Shown: positions 31,969-40,810 of the stretch, one piece after another | Layout of the letters: every line of letters starts with the position of its first letter | Numbering within the stretch: position 1 is the stretch's first letter | Source: Chloroflexota bacterium | GTDB lineage: Bacteria > Chloroflexota > Dehalococcoidia > JACPEP01 | Length of the DNA: 64,000 bases | Assembly: GCA_016183425.1 (NCBI GenBank) | Contig: JACPEP010000001.1 | Span: 62,001-126,000 of the forward strand | Reading direction: 5' to 3' | Made by a program: the position numbers and the translations under genes | Notes under the pieces: model-generated | Seen by the model: the letters and a program-made list of their open reading frames with translations, nothing else | Databases searched by the model: none | Told to the model about the DNA's origin: nothing

Positions 31969-33648
31969 ATGAAACGCAATTACTGGCATCGTGCCCTGAG
32001 TCGACCGCTAACCCGGCGCCAGGTGTTGGGACGGGTGGTCAAGGCGGGAATCGGGCTGACGGGGTTTTCCCTGCTAGGCTGCGCCGCCGCCCCCGCCGCC
32101 ACCCCTACCCCGACTAAACCTGGGGCCACCCCAGTGGCGCCCCAGGCCACTGCTACCCCAGTAAGACCTATAACGGGGGGCATCTTGAAGGTGGCCCAAC
32201 CGGCCACCAGCCACACCGATCCCGCCCGGAGCACCGGCGGCACCAACGCCTGGCAACTGGAAAACATCTGCAATGGGCTCCTCACCTTGGATAAGACGGG
32301 CAAACCAGCCCCGGAGCTGGCCGAGTCCTGGGAGATACCCGATCCCACTACCATTGTCCTCAAGCTCAGAAAGGGGGTGAAGTTCCACGACGGAGTAGAT
32401 TTCAACGCCCAGGTGATCAAGTTCAACTACGATCGCATCCTGGACCCGGCGACCCAGTCCCCCCGGTTGCCCAACATGAAGAACATCATAAAATCCTACG
32501 ACGTGGTGGATGACTATACCTTCAAAATGACCCTTCTCCGTCCCAGCGCGGGCATCTTCGAATCGGTTCTGACCTCGGGCACCGGGGGCATGCCGGGGCA
32601 GATGATGTCCCCAGAGGCGGTTAAGAAGTACGACAACGACCTTCGGGCAGGCAAAGGGGTGGGCACGGGCCCCTTCCAGATGGTGGATTGGGTGCAGGAC
32701 TCCCAGACTACCGCAAAGAAATTCCCCGGCTATTGGGAGAAGGGATTCCCCTACCTGGATGAGATCCAGTGGCGGGTGATCCCCGACCCCACCGTCACCT
32801 TCACTATGATTAAGACGGGGGAGGTTCACTTCGCCGCCGAGATAGCGCCCAAAGACGTCCCCCTGGCAAAGGCAGACCCCAACCTGGTTCCCATTATCGA
32901 TATGTCGGTAGGGCTAGTAGGTCCCCTAATGAACCAAAAGGAACCCCCCTTCAACAAAACCGCCCTGCGCCAGGCTCTTGTTTATGCCATTGAACGGGAA
33001 CCTATCAACAAAGCGGTGTACATGGGCCTGTTCCCGGTGGCCAATGGCTTTTTCCCACCCACCCACTGGGCCTATGATGCTACTTTGAAGGGCTACCCGT
33101 ATGACCCAGCCAAAGCCAAGGAGAAGCTGAAGGAAGGGGGCGCCCCCGAGGGCTTCGAATTCATCGCTCAACCCGCCAGCGCCTGGCCGGAGCATGTTCA
33201 GTACGCCGAGGCTATGAAGGAGATGCTGGCCAAGGTGGGCATCAAGATGCAGATACAGGTCGCGGAGCGGGCCAAGGTTCTGGATGACTACCGGAAGGGC
33301 AGCGTCCCCATGTGGGTGACCCATCTCTCGGGCAGCCCCGAGCCCCATCGCCTTGTGGACAACTGGTTTTATTCCAAGAGTGGTTACGGCTTAAGCAATC
33401 GGGATCCGGAGGACCCCCTCACCAAGCAGGTGGATGCTCTCATCGAGAAAGGGGATAGCGTATACAACATCGAGGATAGGCGAGCCATCTACTCCCAGTT
33501 GCAGAAGCTTATATTCGACAACGCCTACGGGATGATTGTGCTGTTCCACCGTCCCCTTACCCAACTTCAGCGCAAGGAGGTTCAGGGCTACGAGCCCTTC
33601 GTGGAGCAGTACGTTACGCGATTCAAGAGGGTTTGGCTTCAAAAATAA
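31969..33648 (+). CDS. Solute-binding protein family 5, Tat lipoprotein 4
   Basis: A 559-residue binding lipoprotein. The first 20 residues (MKRNYWHRALSRPLTRRQVL) almost repeat those of the frameshifted third copy, so copies 3 and 4 share a recent signal-region ancestry. Lipobox LLGC, linker, then LRKGVKFHDGVDFNAQVIKF, VGTGPFQMVDWVQDSQT and NKTALRQALVYAIEREPIN. The ligand-facing segments (TGGMPGQMMSPEAVKKYDND, HWAYDATLKGYPYDPAKAKE) differ from the other copies. ABC permease and ATPase genes are absent on both sides; the next gene is convergent and unrelated. Confidence 0.92.
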   Translation: MKRNYWHRALSRPLTRRQVLGRVVKAGIGLTGFSLLGCAAAPAATPTPTKPGATPVAPQATATPVRPITGGILKVAQPATSHTDPARSTGGTNAWQLENICNGLLTLDKTGKPAPELAESWEIPDPTTIVLKLRKGVKFHDGVDFNAQVIKFNYDRILDPATQSPRLPNMKNIIKSYDVVDDYTFKMTLLRPSAGIFESVLTSGTGGMPGQMMSPEAVKKYDNDLRAGKGVGTGPFQMVDWVQDSQTTAKKFPGYWEKGFPYLDEIQWRVIPDPTVTFTMIKTGEVHFAAEIAPKDVPLAKADPNLVPIIDMSVGLVGPLMNQKEPPFNKTALRQALVYAIEREPINKAVYMGLFPVANGFFPPTHWAYDATLKGYPYDPAKAKEKLKEGGAPEGFEFIAQPASAWPEHVQYAEAMKEMLAKVGIKMQIQVAERAKVLDDYRKGSVPMWVTHLSGSPEPHRLVDNWFYSKSGYGLSNRDPEDPLTKQVDALIEKGDSVYNIEDRRAIYSQLQKLIFDNAYGMIVLFHRPLTQLQRKEVQGYEPFVEQYVTRFKRVWLQK

Positions 33649-33711
33649 CAGAAGAGGGCTGGCTGAATGAGGGGCCGATAAGGGACTCTTTCCCCGAAGC
33701 GCGGTGCATAG

Positions 33712-34371
33712 TTATGCGCTCCGCTTCTCATTTGGTTGGCGTCGGTCTTCAGCCCAGTAGCGGCCCCCTTTGAGGGCCGACACCAGCGCCGCCTCCGTTT
33801 CTACCCCGTCCTCGAAAATAGTAACGCAGCGGCCGATGCCTTCCGGGGTATGGGCGTCGCTGCCTCCAGTGCCCACCATGCCCAGCCGTCGGCTCACCTG
33901 GAAGCAGAAGTCCACGTCCTCCTGGGTTGCCCAGCCGTTTATCACCTCCATGGTATGCACCAGCTTAAAGATAGGCCACTCACAGGCCTTTTCCACCGTG
34001 AGGCCGTTGTGCCGCGGCCCCAGCCAGGGCTTGGGGGAGAGATCCCAGCGGAAGGGATGGGCCGCGATGACCACCCCCCCGGCTGCCGTAACATAGTTTA
34101 TGATGTCCAAGGCTTTGTAAAGGCTGCGGGGATACCCGTCGATGCCGAATAAGAGCAGGTCGCCCATCTCAGTGCTTGCCTCCAGGCCCGTAAAGATGGG
34201 AAAGTTCAGCTTTTGGGCCAGTTCTTTTACCTCCGGGGGCTTGGCGTTGCCATGTTCGGTAATGCAGATGGCATCCAGATGCCTCTCCCTGGCCCAGGGC
34301 ACCAGGTGCTCGGGCTTAATAATGCTATCCACCGAGCCCAAAACAGTGTGCATGTGAAGGTCTACGATCAA
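33712..34371 (-). CDS. PHP-domain metal-dependent phosphoesterase
   Basis: A 219-residue PHP hydrolase that would cleave phosphoester bonds using a trinuclear metal site. Metal ligands are visible in order: DLHMHT (HxH, residues 4-9), ITEHGN, the mid-chain GLEASTE Glu, AAHPF, and GGSDAHTPE near the C-terminus. It is close to the stand-alone PHP proteins (TrpH/RNase AM-like group) rather than DNA polymerase PHP domains. The start is TTG at 34371 with a weak ribosome site. It diverges from the DUF167 gene across 59 bases. Confidence 0.85.
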   Translation of the reverse strand: MIVDLHMHTVLGSVDSIIKPEHLVPWARERHLDAICITEHGNAKPPEVKELAQKLNFPIFTGLEASTEMGDLLLFGIDGYPRSLYKALDIINYVTAAGGVVIAAHPFRWDLSPKPWLGPRHNGLTVEKACEWPIFKLVHTMEVINGWATQEDVDFCFQVSRRLGMVGTGGSDAHTPEGIGRCVTIFEDGVETEAALVSALKGGRYWAEDRRQPNEKRSA

Positions 34372-34430
34372 TTCTAACCCACTTTCTACCTTGAGTTGCC
34401 TCTCCGCCAGAGCTGTGGCATAATCGCCTC

Positions 34431-34742
34431 GTGCCTAACGGTGAAGATAGATGTACCATTGCGGTGGCCCTTCACCCCAGAAGCAAAGGCAACCAAATTG
34501 TCGGCTTCCGAGACGGGGTTCTCCACGTAAGGGTAACCGCGCCTCCGGTAGGGGGTAAAGCCAATGAGGCCCTTCTTTCCTTCCTGGCCCTGGTCATGGG
34601 GATAAAGGAGGGAGAAGTGGGCCTCATGGGCGGCGAGAGACAGCGCAACAAAGTGGTTGCTATCTATGGCATGTCTTTGCAAGAGGTTACCACCCGTCTA
34701 GAGAGGGTTGCCATCGTTAGACAGAGGAGGCCGCCCGGCTGA
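34431..34742 (+). CDS. DUF167 (YggU-family) protein
   Basis: A 103-residue member of the YggU/DUF167 family, of unknown function and frequently found next to YggT and YggS. The signature is complete: VALHPRSKGNQIVGF, RVTAPPVGGKANEALLSFLA, then GERQRNKVVAIYG. GTG start at 34431. Unusually, its last 26 bases overlap the 3' end of the convergent yggT gene. Confidence 0.85.
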   Translation: MPNGEDRCTIAVALHPRSKGNQIVGFRDGVLHVRVTAPPVGGKANEALLSFLALVMGIKEGEVGLMGGERQRNKVVAIYGMSLQEVTTRLERVAIVRQRRPPG

Positions 34743-34965
34743 TAATTTGCAGGAGTACGATGGCCACCAAGGGGGTGATGTCCATCATTCCCAGACTGGG
34801 CACGACACGGCGCAAGGGTGCCAGAACCGGATCAGTGACCTGGTTGAGCACCACTACGATGGCATTGGTGGGAGGAAGGGAGAACCAGGATAATAAGGCC
34901 CTTACGAAAATGGCCATACTCAAGATGTCGGCCAGGGTGCTGATGAAATAGAGAACAGTTACCAC
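34717..34965 (-). CDS. YggT family membrane protein
   Basis: An 82-residue protein with two hydrophobic segments (VLYFISTLADILSMAIFVRALLSW and PLVAIVLLQIISRAA) flanking LNQVTDPVLAPLRRVVPS, the YggT core motif; single-unit version of the family. Members are linked to osmotic tolerance and, in Gram-positives, lie in division gene clusters. The ORF-track start is far upstream in the wrong gene; GTG at 34965 has GGGGGAGGAAA before it and overlaps the proC stop by one base. Confidence 0.86.
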   Translation of the reverse strand: MVTVLYFISTLADILSMAIFVRALLSWFSLPPTNAIVVVLNQVTDPVLAPLRRVVPSLGMMDITPLVAIVLLQIISRAASSV

Positions 34966-35771
34966 TATTTTCCTCCCCCCAAGAGCTTTGTCTTCTCGTA
35001 AGCAGCGATATAAGCCTGGGTCAGAAGGGCCCGCACTCCCCCTTCTTCCAGAATTAGCAGCCCCTCCGCTGTGGTGCCCCCCGGCGAGGTGACCATATTC
35101 TTCAGCTCCGCCGGGTGCTTGCCGAATTGAATGGCGAGACGGGTGGAGCCGAGCATAGTCTGCAAAACCAGCTCCTGAGCCATGTCCCGCGCCATGCCCA
35201 TGTGAACCCCGGCATCTATCATTGCCTCTATAATGAGGAAGATGAAACCGGGGCCACTGGCGCTCAAAGAGGTAGCCATGTCTATGTATTTCTCTTCCGC
35301 AACATAGATGCTCTTCCCCAGACTGGCTAAGATAGCCTGGGTGGCCTCCTTCTGTTGGGGGGTGACTTGGGGGGTGGCCATCCACACACTTATGCCCTCC
35401 CCGATTTGGGCGGGGGTATTGGGCATGACGCGAACCACCGTGGAATGATTCAAGCCAGCAGTAAGGGTAGAGATAGTGGCCCCGGCCACGATGGATATTA
35501 CTAACTGCCGGGTCGCCAGATGGCCCGAAAGGCCAGCCATAACCTCTGCCAGATTCTGAGGTTTTATGGCCAGTATAGCCACCTCCCCTTCCTCAGCCGC
35601 CCGCAGGTTGTCTTCTGTGGCCTGAATGCCGTATCTTTGGGTCAGGTACTCTCTGCGGGCTGGGCTGACATCGGCAGCCCAGATATCTCCCGCCCCGGCC
35701 ACTCCCCGGCTCAGAAGGCCGGAGAGGATGGCCTCCCCCATGACGCCACCACCGATAAACGAGATACGCAT
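34965..35771 (-). CDS. proC: Pyrroline-5-carboxylate reductase
   Basis: Last step of proline synthesis: reduces delta-1-pyrroline-5-carboxylate with NAD(P)H. A 268-residue protein starting at ATG 35771 (the earlier ORF-track start lies in yggS). The dinucleotide motif ISFIGGGVMGEAIL opens the chain; AIKPQNL and RVMPNTPAQIGEG follow, and the C-terminal dimer domain has SASGPGFIFLIIEAMIDAGV and TSPGGTTAEGL, the ProC signature. It is the middle gene of yggS-proC-yggT, an arrangement conserved in many bacteria. Confidence 0.95.
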   Translation of the reverse strand: MRISFIGGGVMGEAILSGLLSRGVAGAGDIWAADVSPARREYLTQRYGIQATEDNLRAAEEGEVAILAIKPQNLAEVMAGLSGHLATRQLVISIVAGATISTLTAGLNHSTVVRVMPNTPAQIGEGISVWMATPQVTPQQKEATQAILASLGKSIYVAEEKYIDMATSLSASGPGFIFLIIEAMIDAGVHMGMARDMAQELVLQTMLGSTRLAIQFGKHPAELKNMVTSPGGTTAEGLLILEEGGVRALLTQAYIAAYEKTKLLGGGK

Positions 35772-35772
35772 T

Positions 35773-36453
35773 CTAGACGACTTCCTTTCTCTCCCCAAAG
35801 ATGGCGCGACCGATGCGTACCAGGGTAGCCCCTTCCTCCACCGCCACCTCGAAATCATCGGTCATGCCCATGGACAAATGAGGCAGCCCCAGGCGGTCCC
35901 GAAGCTCCCGCAGGCGACGAAATACGGGGCGTACCTCCTCGGGGTCGGAAACCATAGGGGCTACCGTCATCAAACCCTGGAGCTGGAGGTTAGGTAACCG
36001 GGCGATACTCTCGGCTGCCGAAAGAACTTCTGGGGGATTGAAGCCAAACTTGCTCGTCTCCCCCGCCATATTTACCTCCAGGAATACGGGAACCGGACGG
36101 CCGGCCTGGCGATTGATGACCTCCGCCAGATGCACCGAGTCCACACTATGGATAACTTGGAAAAGTTGCAAAGCCTGCTTTACCTTATTGCTCTGTAGAT
36201 GTCCCACCAGGTGCCAGGTGGGCTGCGGGGAGAGGTCTGCCAGTTGGGGGAATTTGTCGCGCGCCTCTTGGACACGGTTCTCGCCAAAATCCCTGAGTCC
36301 AGCCTCGAACCCGCTACGGATGGTGGCCGCATCCATGGTCTTGCCTACGGCCACGATGATCACCTCCAGAGAGGAACGACCGCCCCGCTCCGCTGCCTGG
36401 GCGATGCGCCGCCGAACTTCCTCCAGGTTCTTCCGGATATCCACTGTGTTCAT
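35773..36453 (-). CDS. YggS-family PLP homeostasis protein
   Basis: A 226-residue fold-III PLP-binding protein that buffers pyridoxal phosphate rather than catalysing a known reaction. The PLP lysine is in IIVAVGKTMD (residue 38 or so); family motifs FGENRVQEARDKF, WHLVGHLQSNKVKQAL, LEVNMAGETSKFGF and LPHLSMGMTDDFEVAVEEGATLVRIG are present. In most members the lysine context is AVSKT; VGKT here is a small variation. It ends 1 base before proC and starts 3 bases after the radical SAM gene. Confidence 0.92.
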   Translation of the reverse strand: MNTVDIRKNLEEVRRRIAQAAERGGRSSLEVIIVAVGKTMDAATIRSGFEAGLRDFGENRVQEARDKFPQLADLSPQPTWHLVGHLQSNKVKQALQLFQVIHSVDSVHLAEVINRQAGRPVPVFLEVNMAGETSKFGFNPPEVLSAAESIARLPNLQLQGLMTVAPMVSDPEEVRPVFRRLRELRDRLGLPHLSMGMTDDFEVAVEEGATLVRIGRAIFGERKEVV

Positions 36454-36456
36454 AGC

Positions 36457-38109
36457 TCAGCAAACCCCACAGCGGTGGCACTCTTTAGTCACGGGACAAG
36501 GGGGTGTGGGAACTCCCTGCTGTGCCCGGCTCGCTTCCTGGTCCAGGTATCTTCCCCCCACTCCGCTGTCCATGACAAACCAGGGCAATCCCTCCTTGTG
36601 CGGCCAACTGCCGTAAAGGTACCGGTCTTCTTCTAGCTGCGCCTCCGCCACCGCTCGACGCCACCCCGCCAGGGTGACCTCCTCAATCCTCGCCAAAGCC
36701 TCGCCCACCCAGGCGTCACCTCGGGCCAGCACTCCTTGCACCAGGCTCCACTCCACGCCTTCACCGGCGACGGGAACGCCGCGCGGGGCCAACTCTTTTT
36801 TGAGGTAGCCAAGACGCTTTTTAAGGGTGCTCACTGGGGCCATGGGCTGCCCCTGAAAGGGAGTCCCCGCCTTGGGCACGAAGGGGGAGACGTTCACCTT
36901 AAGCTGGCCGCCGGGCTGATACAGGCGCTCCCGGCAGGCCAACGTTAGCTGCACCATGTCTGCCACATCCTCATCTGTTTCTGAAGGGAGACCGACCATA
37001 AAATAGAGCTTGAGGTGAGAAAGGCCGGCGCCCGCCACTGCCCCCACTCCTCGCAGCACATCGTCGTTAGAGATTTCCTTGTTCACCTGGCGGCGCAGCC
37101 GCTCCGAGCCAGTTTCAGGTGCCAGCGCCACGCCCCGGCCACCGCCCTCGGCCAAGGCCCTCAAAAGGACTGGTGACAAGGGTTTCACCCGCAGAGAGCT
37201 TACCGAGAGGCTGACTCCATGGCCGCGCAGCCACTCCGCCAGCTCATCAATCTGGGGATGATCCGAGACGGCCGCCCCCACCAGCCCCAACCTTCCTGCC
37301 CGTTGCCGTCCCTTCTCCGCCTGCTCGATGAGGGCCTCTACGAGACGATAGCGGGGGGGCCTAAAAAGATACCCCGCCAGGCAAAAGCGACACCCCCAGC
37401 CACAGCCCCGGGCCGCCTCCATGAGATACATATCTCCCAGCTCAGCTTCTGGAGTCAAGACAACGGAGGTAGTGGCGAAGTCCAGGCTTCGTGCCCACTG
37501 GCGCGTAACCTGGGGGCGTTGGCCGTTACCGTTGCTGCTTCGGTGCAAGACCGGTACATAGACGCCGGGCGCCTGGGCCAGTGCCTTCAGCAGGTCACCC
37601 CGCCTCTCCCCCACCCCCTGAGTCAACACCTCCACCAAGGTCGGCAGAACCGGCTCCCCCTCCCCGATGACAAAGGCGTCAAACAAAGAGGCCAAAGGCT
37701 CCGGATTAGCGGTGAGACACGGCCCACCGCCAATGATGAGGGCATCCCCCTCTCCCCGCTCCGCGGCAAAGAGGGGGATGCCCGTGGCCCGCAGGATGAG
37801 CACCGCCCGAAGATAGTCCAACTCGAAGGAGATGGAGAAGGCGAGGACGGGAAAGTCGTCCAGGGGCCGCTGGGATTCTAAACTTATGGGCGGAAGACTC
37901 CCCTCGTCCCAAAACACCCGCTCGCAGACCACCCCGGGGTAGCTGTTGAAAAGTCCGTAGATGGTCTGAAAGCCCAGGCTGGACATGCCCACCCGGTAGC
38001 TATTGGGATAGATGAGAGCCACCGGCAAGCGTCCGCCCCAGTCCTTGCGTATGGTACCTCGCTCCCCAGATAGCTTCCGCCTGGCTTCCTTGACAGTATC
38101 CCACGTCAT
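36457..38109 (-). CDS. TIGR03960-type B12-binding/radical SAM protein
   Basis: A 550-residue radical SAM enzyme with an N-terminal cobalamin-binding-like Rossmann domain (VALIYPNSYRVGMSSLGFQT, then GDALIIGGGPCLTANPEPLA). The [4Fe-4S] cluster site is ARGCGWGCRFCLAGYLFRP (CxxxCxxC, near residue 237). The SAM domain continues with LKLYFMVGLPSETDEDVADM. The family is typically followed by a TIGR03936/DUF2344 gene; none is found here, and yggS follows instead. A Cys-rich C-terminus (ECHRCGVC) may hold an extra iron or zinc site. Substrate unknown. A consensus promoter lies just upstream. Confidence 0.85.
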   Translation of the reverse strand: MTWDTVKEARRKLSGERGTIRKDWGGRLPVALIYPNSYRVGMSSLGFQTIYGLFNSYPGVVCERVFWDEGSLPPISLESQRPLDDFPVLAFSISFELDYLRAVLILRATGIPLFAAERGEGDALIIGGGPCLTANPEPLASLFDAFVIGEGEPVLPTLVEVLTQGVGERRGDLLKALAQAPGVYVPVLHRSSNGNGQRPQVTRQWARSLDFATTSVVLTPEAELGDMYLMEAARGCGWGCRFCLAGYLFRPPRYRLVEALIEQAEKGRQRAGRLGLVGAAVSDHPQIDELAEWLRGHGVSLSVSSLRVKPLSPVLLRALAEGGGRGVALAPETGSERLRRQVNKEISNDDVLRGVGAVAGAGLSHLKLYFMVGLPSETDEDVADMVQLTLACRERLYQPGGQLKVNVSPFVPKAGTPFQGQPMAPVSTLKKRLGYLKKELAPRGVPVAGEGVEWSLVQGVLARGDAWVGEALARIEEVTLAGWRRAVAEAQLEEDRYLYGSWPHKEGLPWFVMDSGVGGRYLDQEASRAQQGVPTPPCPVTKECHRCGVC

Positions 38110-38118
38110 AGCAGGATG

Positions 38119-38147
38119 ATTATATACTATGTGGGCTAGGGGGGCAA
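38119..38147 (-). promoter_or_regulatory. Promoter of the radical SAM-yggS-proC-yggT operon
   Basis: On the minus strand: -35 TTGCCC (38142-38147), 17-base spacer, perfect -10 TATAAT (38119-38124), only about 10 bases before the gene start, so the transcript may be nearly leaderless. Confidence 0.6.
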
Positions 38148-38200
38148 AAATGGTTTAGATGGTGTTAAAGGTGATATTAAACAGACTCCCCAGAAAGGTA

Positions 38201-38227
38201 TTGACACACTTACCATCGTGTTATAAT
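38201..38227 (+). promoter_or_regulatory. Promoter of the AmmeMemoRadiSam operon
   Basis: Perfect TTGACA (38201-38206) and TATAAT (38222-38227), but only 15 bases apart. A 17-base reading uses the weaker TAATAG at 38224. Short spacing often means an activator is needed to realign the boxes. Confidence 0.55.
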
Positions 38228-38258
38228 AGGTAAAATATCTTCTAGTTCACGAATAGCC

Positions 38259-39332
38259 ATGCGCGAAGCTCTTCTCTATGACAACCTGCCCGGCGGCGAC
38301 GTAAAGTGCCACGTTTGCCAGTGGCGTTGCCGGCTCCGGCCCGGCAAGCTGGGGGCGTGCCAGATGCGCCGCAACCGGGAGGGGGTTATGGAGCTCCTAA
38401 ACTACGGTCAGGTCTCCTCCCTGGCCGTAGACCCCATCGAGAAGAAGCCCCTCTATCACTTCTACCCCGGCAGCCAGGTCTTCTCCTTGGGCACCTGGGG
38501 CTGCAACTTCCATTGCCAGCACTGCCAGAACTGGGAGATTTCCTTCGGCGACCCCCAGGAGATGGGCCATCGCTCCCAGCAGCTATCCCCAGAAGCGGCC
38601 GTGTCGCTCACAAAAAAGTACCGCTGCCAGGGCATCGCTTGGACCTATAACGAACCCAGCGTGTGGTTTGAATATACCCTGGACGGTGCCCAACTGGCCA
38701 AGGCCCACAACTTGTACACTGTATACGTTACCAACGGCTACCTAACTCCAGAAGCCTTGGATGTCATCGGGCCCTATCTGGACGCCTATCGGGTGGACGT
38801 CAAAGGCTTCTCCGACTCCTTTTTCCGCTCCGTGGCCAAGGTTCCCCGATGGCGGGAGATCCTCTCCGTCGCCCAGTGCGCCCAGGAGAAATGGCAAATG
38901 CACGTAGAGATAGTGACCAATGTCATCCCCACTTTCAACGATGACGATGAGCAACTGGAGGCCATCGCCCGCTGGATTCGGGACAACCTGGGGGAGCTGA
39001 CGCCCTGGCACGTCACCCGCTTCTACCCCCACCACAAGCTGGATTACCTGCCCCCCACTCCCCTGACCACCCTGGAGCGGGCCTGGAACATCGGGCGGAG
39101 GGCCGGATTGGCCTTCGTTTACATCGGAAACGTGCCCGGCAACGAAGGTGAGAATACTTTTTGCTATCAGTGCCACGCCGTGGCGGTGCGGCGGCGTGGC
39201 TACCAGGTTCAGGCGGCCGCCCTGAAGGGCTCCCGTTGCACCTTCTGCCAGGCAGACCTCAATTTTAAGCAAGCGCCGTGGAGGAGAGAGCCTTTAGCCA
39301 TCGGCAATGGTGGGGAGACCCGTGGGCAATAG
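38259..39332 (+). CDS. AmmeMemoRadiSam system radical SAM enzyme
   Basis: A 357-residue PflA-like radical SAM protein. The cluster motif is GCNFHCQHCQNW (CxxxCxxC), preceded by a Cys-rich N-terminus (CHVCQWRC ... CQMRRN) and followed by WTYNEPSVWFEYTLDGA and YVTNGYLT. The C-terminus has two further Cys pairs, CYQCH and CTFC, likely a zinc or auxiliary cluster site. Members occur beside AMMECR1 and Memo proteins in many bacteria and archaea; the chemical reaction is not assigned. The next gene, 41 bases on, carries the AMMECR1 domain, as expected. Confidence 0.92.
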   Translation: MREALLYDNLPGGDVKCHVCQWRCRLRPGKLGACQMRRNREGVMELLNYGQVSSLAVDPIEKKPLYHFYPGSQVFSLGTWGCNFHCQHCQNWEISFGDPQEMGHRSQQLSPEAAVSLTKKYRCQGIAWTYNEPSVWFEYTLDGAQLAKAHNLYTVYVTNGYLTPEALDVIGPYLDAYRVDVKGFSDSFFRSVAKVPRWREILSVAQCAQEKWQMHVEIVTNVIPTFNDDDEQLEAIARWIRDNLGELTPWHVTRFYPHHKLDYLPPTPLTTLERAWNIGRRAGLAFVYIGNVPGNEGENTFCYQCHAVAVRRRGYQVQAAALKGSRCTFCQADLNFKQAPWRREPLAIGNGGETRGQ

Positions 39333-39373
39333 GAACAATATAGGGCACCAAATAGGCCCGGGGAGGTGACCCC

Positions 39374-40711
39374 ATGGGAGGAATAGTTTACGCTTGCATC
39401 GTTCCTCACCCGCCGGTACTGGTGCCGCAGATAGGGCGAGGCAGGGAAAAGGAGATAGAAGCCACCACCCGGGCCATGCAGACGGTAGCCCAGGACCTGG
39501 CGACCCAACAGCCCCAAACCCTCATGGTCATCAGCCCTCACGGTCGCAGCCACCCCAAGGCGATGGGAATCCTCACCGCCAAGACCTCCCGAGGCACCCT
39601 GGCCGAATGGGGGGCCTGGGGGCTGGACTACTCTTTCCCCAACGACCTGGAGCTGGTATCCCTCATCCAAGAGGAGTGCCGCGGGGCAGGGGTGCCCTTA
39701 AAGAGCATCGGCGAGCGGGATTACGACCTGGACCACGGGGTGTTGGTGCCCATTTCCTTCTTGGTCAAGGAGGTTAAAGATTGTCATTTAGTCCCGCTCA
39801 CCTTTTCCGGGCTCCCCCTTACGGCCCACTTCGCCTTCGGCCAGGCCATTGCTCAGGCGGCGGCCCGAAGCCAAAAGAGCATCGCCCTGGTGGCCAGCGG
39901 CGACCTTTCCCACCGCCTCCTCCCCCACGCCCCCGCCGGCTACGACCCCATGGGCCAGGTGTTCGACCAGAAGCTGACCGAGCTGGTGGCAGCGGGGGAT
40001 GCCCCTGGCATCCTCAACCTGGATGCCCAGCTCATCCAAAGGGCGGGGGAATGCGGCCTCCGCTCTATAGTCATCCTCATGGGGGCCTTACAGATTCCGG
40101 AAGCTCGACCTCGCGTTCTCTCATACGAGGGCACCTTCGGCGTTGGCTACCTGGTGGCCTGCTTCCACATCCCCGCCTCGGGAGGCGACATCAGGGTTGA
40201 GGGGGAGATACATCCCCTGGTCCGCCTGGCCCGGGACACGGTGGTGAGCTTCGTTCTGAGGCAGCCTCTCCCCGACTATGGCGGGTTGCTCCCCACCCTG
40301 GGGGAGCGGGCGGGAGTCTTCGTCAGCATAAAGAAGTTGGGCGAGCTGCGGGGCTGCATCGGCACCCTGGAGCCCGTGCGGCACAACGTCGTCGAGGAGG
40401 TCGCCCACAACGCCATCAGCGCCGCTATTAGAGACCCCAGGTTCCCCCCCGTGACCCCTGCCGAGCTGCCCTACCTCTCCTTCTCCGTGGACGTACTGTC
40501 ACCACCGGAGCCGGTTACGGATCACACCCAGCTTGACCCTAAACGCTATGGCATTATCGTGGAGAGAGGGAGACGGCGGGGCCTTCTCCTTCCTGACCTG
40601 GAGGGAATAAACACCGGTCAGGAGCAGATTTGTATCGCCTGCCACAAAGCAGGCATCCCCCCCGAGGGGCCCATTACCCTCTACCGCTTCGAGACCAAGA
40701 GATACTATTAG
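39374..40711 (+). CDS. LigB-type dioxygenase-like domain fused to AMMECR1 (AmmeMemoRadiSam protein A)
   Basis: A 445-residue two-domain protein. Residues 1-265 resemble the class III extradiol dioxygenase fold shared with Memo (CIVPHPPVLVPQIG, VISPHGRSHPKAMG, YDLDHGVLVPISFL, LVASGDLSHRL): a His-rich metal site is visible. Residues 275-445 are AMMECR1 (LVRLARDTVVSFVLRQ, the LRGCIGTLEP signature, AISAAIRDPRF, GRRRGLLLPDLEGI). Human AMMECR1 and MEMO1 are the separate counterparts. The fusion plus the adjacent radical SAM gene suggests the three parts act together. ATG start with GGGAGGTGA upstream. Confidence 0.92.
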   Translation: MGGIVYACIVPHPPVLVPQIGRGREKEIEATTRAMQTVAQDLATQQPQTLMVISPHGRSHPKAMGILTAKTSRGTLAEWGAWGLDYSFPNDLELVSLIQEECRGAGVPLKSIGERDYDLDHGVLVPISFLVKEVKDCHLVPLTFSGLPLTAHFAFGQAIAQAAARSQKSIALVASGDLSHRLLPHAPAGYDPMGQVFDQKLTELVAAGDAPGILNLDAQLIQRAGECGLRSIVILMGALQIPEARPRVLSYEGTFGVGYLVACFHIPASGGDIRVEGEIHPLVRLARDTVVSFVLRQPLPDYGGLLPTLGERAGVFVSIKKLGELRGCIGTLEPVRHNVVEEVAHNAISAAIRDPRFPPVTPAELPYLSFSVDVLSPPEPVTDHTQLDPKRYGIIVERGRRRGLLLPDLEGINTGQEQICIACHKAGIPPEGPITLYRFETKRYY

Positions 40712-40810
40712 CAACTGCGGCCGGTAACCCCGCCTCCGCCGGGGGAAACCTCAATTCCCTCCCCGAACCACCGACAGGCTGGGCCAGGTTAAAGGATAAA
40801 GGAGATTCTT

